A stretch of 64,000 nt of DNA, taken from positions 93,684 through 157,683 of the forward strand of contig CACCGT010000001.1 in NCBI GenBank assembly GCA_902545635.1. Reading direction: 5' to 3'. Below are positions 9,686 to 17,406 of the stretch, piece by piece. Below the pieces are notes generated by a model, which was given only the letters and a program-made list of their open reading frames with translations, searched no databases and was not told the origin of the DNA. Both the position numbers and the translations under genes were made by a program. Positions within the stretch are counted from its first letter, which is position 1. Every line of letters begins with the position of its first letter. Source of the DNA: an uncultured Pelagibacteraceae bacterium. GTDB lineage: Bacteria; Pseudomonadota; Alphaproteobacteria; Pelagibacterales; Pelagibacteraceae.

Positions 9686-10841
9686 TAATATTTTACCAAG
9701 TCAAAAAATCTTTAGCATAAAAGATGCGAGAGAACTATCACGTAAACGTCTTCCTAAACTAGTTTTTGATTTTATTGATGGTGCGTCTGGAGATGAGAAA
9801 CTTGCCGAAATCAACAGTATAGCTCTAGACCAAATTAGATTAGAGCCCAAAGTTTTAAGAAATGTTGAAAAAAGATCTCTTAAAAAAAAAGTATTAGGAT
9901 ACGAATTTAATTTTCCATTTGGTTTTGCTCCAATGGGAATGACTAATTTGTCTTGGCCAGGAGCAGACTCTATGTTAGCCGCTGAAAGTGCAAGAAATAA
10001 TATTCCAACCTGTGTTTCTATGGCTTCTACTACAACATTAGAAAAGATGTATGAACTCTCAGAAGGTCATTCTTGGATGCAGTTATATATTTTCCAAGAT
10101 GAAAATTTTGTGATGGAGCTTTTGGAAAGAGCAAAAAATACTGGTTACGAGGTAGCAATTTTAACTGTAGATGTACCAGTTTTATCTAGAAGAACTAGAG
10201 ATGATAAAAATGGTTTCTCTTATCCTTTTAAGATAGGTCCAAAACAATTTTTTGATTTTGCAACTCATCCGACTTGGTCTCTATCAACTTTGATGAGTGG
10301 AATTCCAAAGCCTATGAATTATGTAACATCAAAAAGTGGAGATGGAATTTTTAAAAGAAAAGAAAGTAGAGGATCTACTGATTGGAATACACTTAAAAGA
10401 GTAAGGGATAAATGGAAGGGCAAACTTATTGTTAAAGGAGTAATGTCTCCAGATGATGCAATAAAAATAAAAGAAGCCGGTGCGGATGCCATTCAAGTTT
10501 CAAATCATGGAGGTAGGCAATTAGACAGTGCCACAGCAGCAATAAATATGCTTCCATTGATTAGAAAATCAGTTGGAAATAATTTTCCTTTAATCTTTGA
10601 TAGTGGAATAAGAAGTGGAAGCGATATAGTAAGAGCGCTAGCATTTGGCGCAGATTATGCAATGATTGGAAGACCCGTTATGTATGCAATGGGAGCTGAT
10701 GGAAAAAAAGGATTAAGAAGAATAGTTGAGATTATAAAAGAGGAAGTTAGCACAACACTAGGGTTAGTTGGATTAAATGATATTAATGAAGTAACATCTG
10801 AGATAGTAATAGAGAATACTATTAATAAGGTAAAATACTAA
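9678..10841 (+). CDS. FMN-dependent alpha-hydroxy-acid oxidase/dehydrogenase (LldD/glycolate-oxidase family)
   Basis: Oxidises an (S)-2-hydroxy acid to the 2-oxo acid using FMN. The 387-residue TIM barrel shows FGFAPMGMTNLSWPGAD (about 75-91), KGVMSPDDAIKIKEAGADAI and the catalytic-His segment VSNHGGRQLD (about 274-283), then FDSGIRSGSDIVRALAFGAD for flavin phosphate binding. It is the lactate/mandelate dehydrogenase type without an N-terminal cytochrome domain. The stop is immediately followed by the ATG of a TPP enzyme, recalling mandelate dehydrogenase next to benzoylformate decarboxylase. The actual hydroxy acid is unknown. Confidence 0.88.
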   Translation: MSDNILPSQKIFSIKDARELSRKRLPKLVFDFIDGASGDEKLAEINSIALDQIRLEPKVLRNVEKRSLKKKVLGYEFNFPFGFAPMGMTNLSWPGADSMLAAESARNNIPTCVSMASTTTLEKMYELSEGHSWMQLYIFQDENFVMELLERAKNTGYEVAILTVDVPVLSRRTRDDKNGFSYPFKIGPKQFFDFATHPTWSLSTLMSGIPKPMNYVTSKSGDGIFKRKESRGSTDWNTLKRVRDKWKGKLIVKGVMSPDDAIKIKEAGADAIQVSNHGGRQLDSATAAINMLPLIRKSVGNNFPLIFDSGIRSGSDIVRALAFGADYAMIGRPVMYAMGADGKKGLRRIVEIIKEEVSTTLGLVGLNDINEVTSEIVIENTINKVKY

Positions 10842-12584
10842 ATGAATGAGAATAAAATTAGAGGTGGAGCATTATTAGCTAGAGCTTTAAAAGATAAGGG
10901 AATTAGTAAAGTTTTTACTCTTGCAGGAGGTTTTTGTAATCCAGCAATTGAAGGATTTGCTGAGTGTCAAATTGAAGTGATAAATACACCTCATGAACAA
11001 ATTGCAGGACATTTAGCAGATGGCAATACAAGAATAACTCGTAAACCATCAGTATGCTTAGTTGGACCAGAAGGATTTACTAACGCAGTCCCCTCTATGA
11101 TGGAGGCTTGGGGTGAGAGAAGTCCTGTTATTTATATTACTGGTTCTAGCAGTCTTAAAAGGCAAGGTTCAGGTGGATTCAAAGAAATAGATGATGTTTC
11201 AATAGCAGCACCTTTAACTAAATACAGTGCAAGCATTACTGATGGAACTAGAATTAGAGAATTCGTCGACAAAGCATATCATATTGCTACCAACGGTTAT
11301 CCTGGGGCTGTTCATCTTAGTCTGCCAGTAGATATTATGTTTTCATCTTTTGCAGAAGAAGTAGGATTAGAGGAGAGGCCATTTTCTCACAAAGCTAAAC
11401 CTTTAGCTAAAGCTTGGCCAGATCCAAATTCTCTATCAGAAGTTTTAGAACTTGCTTGTAATGCTAAAAAACCAATTATAATAGGTGGCCATGGAATTTG
11501 GTGGTCACATTCAGAAAAAAATCTTGAAGCAGCTGGTAATAAATTAAATATACCAATTTTTAATGTCCCATATCATCAAAAATTATTAGGTGAGGAAGCA
11601 AATGCTTATATGGGATTAGCTGATATACACCAATATCCTCCTTCAGAATATGCGTTACAAAATTCTGATTTATTGCTTGTTATTGGAGCACGTTTAGACA
11701 ATCAAATGAATTTTGGAAATCCACCTTTTATACCAAAATCAACAAAGTTGGTATGTATTAATGGCTCCCATGAGGAAATCGAACTTAATAGAGCAGCTGA
11801 TTTTTGTTTACTAAGCGATCCTGGTGTTTTTTTAGATACATTATCTAATTTAAAGAAAAATAATAAATGGAATTTAGATACAACTTGGTTCGAAGAAAAT
11901 AAGAAAAAGAAAAAAGAATGGGTAGATAAATCTTTGAAAGATTTAGAAATTGAGGCTGAAGCATCAAAAAAAAATGGTGGTAAAATTCATCCTCTACAAC
12001 TTTCATTAGATGTCCAACAAGCAATGGGCGAAAATGACTGGCTTGTTATAGATGGTGGGAATACACATTTCTGGTCAGAAATTGCAATTAATATTGCAGG
12101 TGCAAAAGGTAAAAAATTAAAAGGTATCTTGCACCCTGGAACATTTAGTATGTTAGGTGTTGGTGTTTCGTTTGCTTTATCTGCTAAAAATCATAATCCA
12201 GATTCAAATGTTGTTCTTATAAGTGGAGATGGTGCGTTTTTATCAGGAGGTATGTCTATTGAAAGTGTATTTTATGAAAAAAAACCTATTACTGTTGTAA
12301 TTGATAACAATGGTGGACTGGCCTCAATTGGACAACAACAAGAGAGATTATTTAAAAGTGGGAAAAGCGTTGCAACTGATTTTAGAGACATCCCATTTCA
12401 TAAGATTTTTGAGGGTTTTGGAGGGTATGGAGAATTAGTTAATAAAAGAGAAGAGCTAGCACCAGCACTTAAAAGGGCAATGGAAAGTGGAAAACCTGCA
12501 TGTGTAAATGTTAAAGCAAAACCAGTATTAAGCCCAATAGTCTCTGCCGTTGCAAGCAAAAGAGAGAAGTCATCAATAGAATAA
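10842..12584 (+). CDS. Thiamine-diphosphate-dependent enzyme, acetolactate synthase/decarboxylase superfamily
   Basis: 580-residue three-domain TPP enzyme. The N-terminal pyrimidine domain carries the activating glutamate in TPHEQIAGHLADG (about 47-59). The C-terminal domain has the diphosphate/Mg motif ISGDGAFLSGG ending in VIDNNGG. It starts on the base after the stop of the hydroxyacid oxidase, so the two are almost certainly co-translated. A natural reading is decarboxylation of the 2-oxo acid made by that oxidase, as in the mandelate pathway, but acetolactate-synthase-like or oxalyl-CoA-decarboxylase-like chemistry is also possible. It is unlikely to be biosynthetic IlvB, because no IlvN or ilvC is adjacent. 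Confidence 0.85.
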   Translation: MNENKIRGGALLARALKDKGISKVFTLAGGFCNPAIEGFAECQIEVINTPHEQIAGHLADGNTRITRKPSVCLVGPEGFTNAVPSMMEAWGERSPVIYITGSSSLKRQGSGGFKEIDDVSIAAPLTKYSASITDGTRIREFVDKAYHIATNGYPGAVHLSLPVDIMFSSFAEEVGLEERPFSHKAKPLAKAWPDPNSLSEVLELACNAKKPIIIGGHGIWWSHSEKNLEAAGNKLNIPIFNVPYHQKLLGEEANAYMGLADIHQYPPSEYALQNSDLLLVIGARLDNQMNFGNPPFIPKSTKLVCINGSHEEIELNRAADFCLLSDPGVFLDTLSNLKKNNKWNLDTTWFEENKKKKKEWVDKSLKDLEIEAEASKKNGGKIHPLQLSLDVQQAMGENDWLVIDGGNTHFWSEIAINIAGAKGKKLKGILHPGTFSMLGVGVSFALSAKNHNPDSNVVLISGDGAFLSGGMSIESVFYEKKPITVVIDNNGGLASIGQQQERLFKSGKSVATDFRDIPFHKIFEGFGGYGELVNKREELAPALKRAMESGKPACVNVKAKPVLSPIVSAVASKREKSSIE

Positions 12585-12585
12585 A

Positions 12586-12921
12586 ATGGCAATATTTTCA
12601 TCACACTTATTAGATGCTATTAATGGATCTCATGCTGGGAATATTGATGTAATAATTTATCAACTGAAAGAAAATGGGGATAAAGAAATTTTCTTTGAAA
12701 GTAAATCCGATGATGGTGGCAGAATACATAAAGAATTTGATCTAAGTGATGATGATATCAAGTGCGAATATGAAATGATTTGCAAAACTGGTGATTATTT
12801 TTCTGAGAAAAGAATTGTTTCTGAAATAATTATTAAATTTAAAATGGAAGATAATAATAAAAAATATCATATACCCATAATAATTTCTAAAAATAGCTAT
12901 ACTGTATGGTGGTCAAAATAG
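12586..12921 (+). CDS. Transthyretin-like / 5-hydroxyisourate hydrolase-like protein
   Basis: 111 residues, the length of bacterial HIU hydrolases. Three of the four catalytic positions of that family seem to be present: His7 in SSHLLDAING, Arg46 in DDGGRIHKEF and His95 in YHIPIIIS. The C-terminal signature YRGS is replaced by VWWSK, keeping only a Ser. HIU hydrolase acts in urate breakdown, yet no uricase, OHCU decarboxylase or allantoinase is seen in the window. It lies 1 bp after the TPP enzyme and 1 bp before the DmdA-like gene, so its role is probably tied to that cassette. The fold is fairly certain; the reaction is not. Confidence 0.75.
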   Translation: MAIFSSHLLDAINGSHAGNIDVIIYQLKENGDKEIFFESKSDDGGRIHKEFDLSDDDIKCEYEMICKTGDYFSEKRIVSEIIIKFKMEDNNKKYHIPIIISKNSYTVWWSK

Positions 12922-12922
12922 A

Positions 12923-14089
12923 ATGAGTGGTGAAAATTTAATACATCAAAAAAATATTAAATTAAATATGTCTAGGCGTATTAGGCGCACTCCATTTACT
13001 AACAAGGTTGAAGAATGTGGCGTGTCAGATTTTACCGTTGTAAACCACATGTTGTTACCAAAAGGATTTAAAAATACAGTTGAGGAAGATTACTGGCATT
13101 TAAGAGAGGAAGTTCAAGTCTGGGACGTATCTTGCCAAAGACAAGTACAAATTTCAGGTCCTGATGCAGCAAAGCTTGTACAGAAAATGACACCACGCTC
13201 AATAAAAAAAATGGAAACTGGAAAATGTTTTTATATTCCAATAATAGATGAGACCGCAGGAATGATCAATGATCCTGTTTTACTTAAACTAGACGATGAT
13301 ATGTTTTGGATTTCAATAGCTGACTCAGATATTCTGCTATGGGCAAAAGGTATTGCATTAGGTTCCGGATATAATGTTAAAATAGTAGAGCCAGATGTTT
13401 ATCCATTGGCTATTCAAGGTCCTAAATCCGAAGACCTTTTGGTTTCAATATTTGGTGAAGACATAAAAAAATTAAAATTTTTCAATTTTAAAGTTTTTGA
13501 TTTTTTGGGTACAAAACAAATAATCGCAAGGTCAGGATATAGCAAGCAAGATGGTTTTGAAATTTATTTTAAAGGATTTGAAACTCATTTTAATGAAATT
13601 GAACTTGGTGAAAAGCTTTGGGATATCATTTGGGATCATGGTCAAAAATTTAATTTATCTCCAGGATGTCCAAACCTAATTGATAGAATTGAGGCAGGAC
13701 TTATGTCCTATGGTAATGATTTCACTAGAGAAAATAACCCACTAGAATGCAATCTTGAGAAATATTGTAAGCAAGAAGATGATCATGATTTTATTGGAAA
13801 AGATGCTTTAAGAAAGATTCAATCTGAAGGAATTAAACAACAGATGAGAGGAATAATTTTTGATGGTAAACCCTGCAAACCAACAGGAGTTCCTTTGCCG
13901 GTATACTCAAAAAACAATAAAAAGATTGGACAAATTGCTTCTGGAATTTATTCCCCAAGAATTAAGAAAAATATAGGTTTATCAATGATAAATAGAGATT
14001 TTTGGGATTTGGGTAATGAAGTTTTTATAAACACTTTTAATGGAAAAGACAGAAAAGGCATTATAACTTCTTTACCATTTCCTGATTAA
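12923..14089 (+). CDS. DMSP demethylase-like GcvT-family protein (DmdA-like)
   Basis: 388-residue GcvT-fold protein closely resembling SAR11 DmdA, which transfers a methyl group from dimethylsulfoniopropionate to tetrahydrofolate. Recognisable DmdA-type stretches are SRRIRRTPFTNKVEECGV (about 14-31), EEDYWHLREEVQVWDVSC (about 53-70), ISIADSDILLWAKG, LAIQGPKSEDLL and LIDRIEAGLMSYGNDF. It is about 20 residues longer than the Pelagibacter DmdA I recall. It may be DmdA proper, a paralogue, or a demethylase for a related betaine. The conserved folate-site region makes a methyltransferase role likely. It follows the transthyretin-like gene by 1 bp and precedes the thiolase by 15 bp. Confidence 0.75.
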   Translation: MSGENLIHQKNIKLNMSRRIRRTPFTNKVEECGVSDFTVVNHMLLPKGFKNTVEEDYWHLREEVQVWDVSCQRQVQISGPDAAKLVQKMTPRSIKKMETGKCFYIPIIDETAGMINDPVLLKLDDDMFWISIADSDILLWAKGIALGSGYNVKIVEPDVYPLAIQGPKSEDLLVSIFGEDIKKLKFFNFKVFDFLGTKQIIARSGYSKQDGFEIYFKGFETHFNEIELGEKLWDIIWDHGQKFNLSPGCPNLIDRIEAGLMSYGNDFTRENNPLECNLEKYCKQEDDHDFIGKDALRKIQSEGIKQQMRGIIFDGKPCKPTGVPLPVYSKNNKKIGQIASGIYSPRIKKNIGLSMINRDFWDLGNEVFINTFNGKDRKGIITSLPFPD

Positions 14090-14104
14090 CCTTATATTTA
14101 AATT

Positions 14105-15229
14105 ATGTTTAAACCAGTTATAGCAGGATTTTCAAGATCACCTTTTACTATGGCTAGAAAGGGTGCCTTAATAGACTCAAAACCAGTTAATCTATTAGCA
14201 GAAGTAATTAAGGATTTAGTGTCAAAATCAAATGTTAAAAAAGACGACATTGAGGATATTGTTGTTGGTTGTGCATTTCAAACAGGAGAGCAAAGTTTTA
14301 ATATTGGAAAGTTGACTACTTTTCTCAGTGGTATGAATGTTAAAACCTCAGGAATGACGGTAGATAGATGGTGTGGCTCATCAATGGAAGCTATACATAT
14401 CGCAGCTGGTAAAATTTCATTGGGTGCTGGAAAAGTATTTGTCTGTGGAGGAGTAGAAAGCATGACAAGAGTAAATACTGGTTTTGAACCAATCCCCTAC
14501 CCTGAAAGTAAGACAGATAATCCACATGTTTATTTTTCAATGGGAACAACTGCAGAAAATGTTGCAAAAAAATATAACATTTCAAGAAATGAACAACAGG
14601 AGTTTGCTATATCAAGTCATCAAAAAGCACACGAGGCTCAGACCAAAGGGAATTTTAAGAATGAAATCGTATCAATTGGTGATTGTGATACTGATGGAAA
14701 TATTAGACCAAATAGTACAATGGAAAAATTAGATGGATTAAAACTTGCTTTTGATGAAAATGGAACAGTTACAGCTGCAACTTCATCACCTTTAACAGAT
14801 GGTGCAGCGGCAACTTTAATTTGTGAGGAAAGTTATGCAAAAGAAAATAATTTAAATATTTTAGGCAGAATAGTGTCTACTGCAGTTGAAGGCTGTGACC
14901 CTGATTACATGGGCCTAGGTCCAATTGGTGCTTCAAAAAAAGCTTTAAAGAGGGCAAACTTGTCAGCTGACCAAATTGATATTGTTGAATTGAATGAAGC
15001 TTTTGCTTCTCAATCATTGGCGTGTATTAAAGATTTAGGTATAGATAAAGATAAAGTTAATTTAGATGGTGGAGCTCTTGCGCTTGGTCATCCACTTGGT
15101 GCAACAGGTGCAAGAATTACTGGTAAAGCAGCTGATTTATTAAAAAGAGAAAATAAAAAATATGCCCTATCTACTCAGTGTATTGGTTTAGGAATGGGAA
15201 TAGCTACAGTAATTGAGTCTGTAAATTAA
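14105..15229 (+). CDS. Thiolase (acetyl-CoA acyltransferase, FadA/PhaA family)
   Basis: 374-residue thiolase, degradative or biosynthetic type. The acyl-carrying Cys90 is in VDRWCGSSMEAIH; the C-terminal catalytic pair is the His of LALGHPLGATGAR and the Cys of STQCIGLGMG. The canonical CGGG is CIGLG here, a mild variation. It ends the rightward cassette and converges on the polyamine-type permease gene with only 1 bp between stop codons, leaving no room for a dedicated terminator. It could cleave a 3-oxoacyl-CoA produced by this cassette or serve general beta-oxidation with the FadN-like gene at the left edge. Confidence 0.88.
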   Translation: MFKPVIAGFSRSPFTMARKGALIDSKPVNLLAEVIKDLVSKSNVKKDDIEDIVVGCAFQTGEQSFNIGKLTTFLSGMNVKTSGMTVDRWCGSSMEAIHIAAGKISLGAGKVFVCGGVESMTRVNTGFEPIPYPESKTDNPHVYFSMGTTAENVAKKYNISRNEQQEFAISSHQKAHEAQTKGNFKNEIVSIGDCDTDGNIRPNSTMEKLDGLKLAFDENGTVTAATSSPLTDGAAATLICEESYAKENNLNILGRIVSTAVEGCDPDYMGLGPIGASKKALKRANLSADQIDIVELNEAFASQSLACIKDLGIDKDKVNLDGGALALGHPLGATGARITGKAADLLKRENKKYALSTQCIGLGMGIATVIESVN

Positions 15230-15230
15230 A

Positions 15231-16085
15231 CTATCTATTTATTCCTCTTAATCTCTCAGATCTTCTTCTTAAAAGTTCAGCGGTTAATAAAATCAATACT
15301 GATAATATAATCAAACAGGTTGCTACAGCTAATATTGTTGGACTTAATTGTTCTCGAAGCCCAGTCCACATTTGAATTGGTATTGTAGTATTATCTAAGC
15401 CAGCTAAGAATAATACAACGACGACCTCATCAAAAGAGGTTACAAAAGCAAAAAGACCGCCAGAAATAACTCCAGGTAATATCAAAGGTAAAGTAATTTT
15501 CATAAACGTATTATATGGACTACTTCCAAGACTTGAAGCAGCACGTGTAATACTATGATCAAAACCTGAAAGTGTTGCAGTTACAGTTATCACCACAAAC
15601 GGGGTACCAAGAATAATATGAGCCAATATAATACCCAAATGAGTAGCTGCCAAACCTACCTTTGCCATGAAAAAGAAAATCGCTACTCCAGAAATAATTA
15701 GCGGAACTATCATCGGTGAAATTAAAATTGCCATTATTAAACCTTTGTAAGGCATATGTCTGCTGCTTAAGCCTAATGCAGCAAGAGTACCTAAAATAAT
15801 TGATCCCAATGTTGCAAAAATTGCAATTATAAAACTATTTCTCGCAGCTAAACCCCATGGATTTTTTGTTCCATAAATCATATCTTTGTACCATCTCAAT
15901 GAGAATGCATCAGGGTCTAATCTTTTCATTCCATCAGAAAAAACCAAAAATTCTTCTGCATTAAAAGATAATGGAAAAATTACAAATAAAGGAGCTATCA
16001 AAAAGAAAAAGACACAACCGCAAATTAATAAATAAAAGTAATGCCAAATTCTATAATGTGGTTCTGTATATTTTGGTAATGCCAT
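15231..16085 (-). CDS. potC: Polyamine-type ABC transporter permease (PotC-like)
   Basis: 284-residue inner-membrane permease with six hydrophobic segments. The coupling loop ITRAASSLGSSPYNTFMKITLPLI is typical of the spermidine/putrescine group. Residues RLDPDAFSLRWYKDM after the first membrane segment match PotC/PotI. It is the last gene of the leftward operon beginning at 21671, 2 bp after the PotB-like gene. The substrate may not be a polyamine: this family also takes up other organic cations and amino compounds, and the operon contains ectoine-utilisation-like enzymes. Confidence 0.88.
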   Translation of the reverse strand: MALPKYTEPHYRIWHYFYLLICGCVFFFLIAPLFVIFPLSFNAEEFLVFSDGMKRLDPDAFSLRWYKDMIYGTKNPWGLAARNSFIIAIFATLGSIILGTLAALGLSSRHMPYKGLIMAILISPMIVPLIISGVAIFFFMAKVGLAATHLGIILAHIILGTPFVVITVTATLSGFDHSITRAASSLGSSPYNTFMKITLPLILPGVISGGLFAFVTSFDEVVVVLFLAGLDNTTIPIQMWTGLREQLSPTILAVATCLIILSVLILLTAELLRRRSERLRGINR

Positions 16086-16087
16086 AA

Positions 16088-17341
16088 TTAACCTAATTTA
16101 ATGTTATCAACTCCCACAAGTTTATTATAAATCCAATAAATTGCTAACACACCAGTCAAAAGCATGAGACCCATTGCAGATGCAAAACTCCAATCTAAAG
16201 TACTTTTCATATGATATGCTATTTGATTACTAATAAGTGTTCCAGATGCACCTCCTACAAGTGCTGGCGTAATATAATATCCAATTGCTAAAATGAATAC
16301 TAATAGACAACCTGCACCTATTCCAGGAATTGTAAGTGGAAAATAAACTTTAAAAAATGCAACCGCTGGAGTTGCACCTAAAGACTTACCAGCCCTCATA
16401 AGACTTGGAGAGATAGTTTTCATGACACTATACAAAGGTAAAACCATAAAAGGTAAAAGTATTTGAGTCATTGCTACGTAAGTTCCAGTTTTATTGTACA
16501 TCATCTCAGGTCTGTTATCGTCTGCAACAAGACCTGTCCAAACAAAGAAATCATTTACAATTCCTTGTTGCTGTAACAAAATCATCCAACTTGCAGTTCT
16601 TACAAGTAAAGATGTCCAGAAAGGAAGAAGAACACATATCATCAACAAATTACTATATTTCATTGGTAGAGTTGCCAGTAAATGTGCAATTGGATAAGCC
16701 ATTAAAAAACAAAATAAAGTAACAAAAAAAGCTACCTCAACTGTTCTTATCCATAATATTCTATGAATTCTTCTATCCTCAGAAACTTGGACAATTTTTC
16801 CATCTTCATTGGAGTACATGTCTACACCTTTCAGGTATTTTGAATATGTATAAGATGGAGCTCTTCTTTTAATCGCTCTCCAATATTCAACATTTCTCCA
16901 TCTTTTATGAACTTTCATTATTTGTTCTTTGTAGTTTCCCTCCTCAAATTTCTTTTGTTTTCTTGCCAGTTTTTTTAAAACACTCTTAAATCCATTTTTT
17001 TCATAATTTAATTGTGTCTGCAATTTTCCTGCTGTTTTGTTTTTAACTAGAATTTTATAGTCTAAGTAAAATGCCTCAAAAACTTCTTCTGGAGGTAATT
17101 CTTTTCCATCCCAATTTTCCATTGCTTTATAGGTTTTGGGAAGCATATTTGTAACCATCTTATCATCTATGCTTCTAGAGAACATGTCTCCAATTGGAAT
17201 CATATATGTAATAATTAAAAATAATAATAATGGTGCAACTAGTAAAAAAGCTTTAATTTTATTTTTCTTTTCTGCCTGTTTTAGACTTTCCTCTAAGGGA
17301 ATTCCATCTGTCGTTAAAATTTTTTCTGTTTCTGAGCTCAT
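16088..17341 (-). CDS. potB: Polyamine-type ABC transporter permease (PotB-like) with a large periplasmic insertion
   Basis: 417 residues, about 120-140 longer than typical PotB. After the first membrane segment (about 31-50) there is a hydrophilic, lysine-rich, partly helical stretch (about 55-195) before the usual segments resume at about 201. This places the insert in the periplasm. The coupling loop LMRAGKSLGATPAVAFFKVYFPLT is normal. The ATG at 17341 directly abuts the seven-T run of a hairpin terminator, so no Shine-Dalgarno is visible apart from bases inside the hairpin. It probably pairs with the PotC-like gene. The insert may contact the binding protein, which is inference. Confidence 0.85.
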   Translation of the reverse strand: MSSETEKILTTDGIPLEESLKQAEKKNKIKAFLLVAPLLLFLIITYMIPIGDMFSRSIDDKMVTNMLPKTYKAMENWDGKELPPEEVFEAFYLDYKILVKNKTAGKLQTQLNYEKNGFKSVLKKLARKQKKFEEGNYKEQIMKVHKRWRNVEYWRAIKRRAPSYTYSKYLKGVDMYSNEDGKIVQVSEDRRIHRILWIRTVEVAFFVTLFCFLMAYPIAHLLATLPMKYSNLLMICVLLPFWTSLLVRTASWMILLQQQGIVNDFFVWTGLVADDNRPEMMYNKTGTYVAMTQILLPFMVLPLYSVMKTISPSLMRAGKSLGATPAVAFFKVYFPLTIPGIGAGCLLVFILAIGYYITPALVGGASGTLISNQIAYHMKSTLDWSFASAMGLMLLTGVLAIYWIYNKLVGVDNIKLG

Positions 17342-17371
17342 AAAAAAAGGGCGGTCAAAGTGACCGCCCTT
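17342..17371 (-). terminator. Hairpin terminator directly abutting the potB-like start codon
   Basis: A perfect 11 bp stem (arms 17361-17371 and 17347-17357, GC-rich AAGGGCGGTCA) with a three-base loop is followed on the minus strand by a T-run (17348-17342). It lies 36 bp after the binding-protein stop. It has the full form of a rho-independent terminator, yet the next base starts the potB-like ATG. Read-through or processing must therefore supply the permease mRNA. Confidence 0.88.
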
Positions 17372-17406
17372 ACTATAATATAAAATTAAAGTGTTTAAAA
17401 CTTTAA

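Noticed and set aside
10842..12584. Acetolactate synthase large subunit IlvB
   Set aside because: No small subunit, ilvC or other branched-chain biosynthesis gene is nearby, and the gene is joined to a hydroxyacid oxidase.
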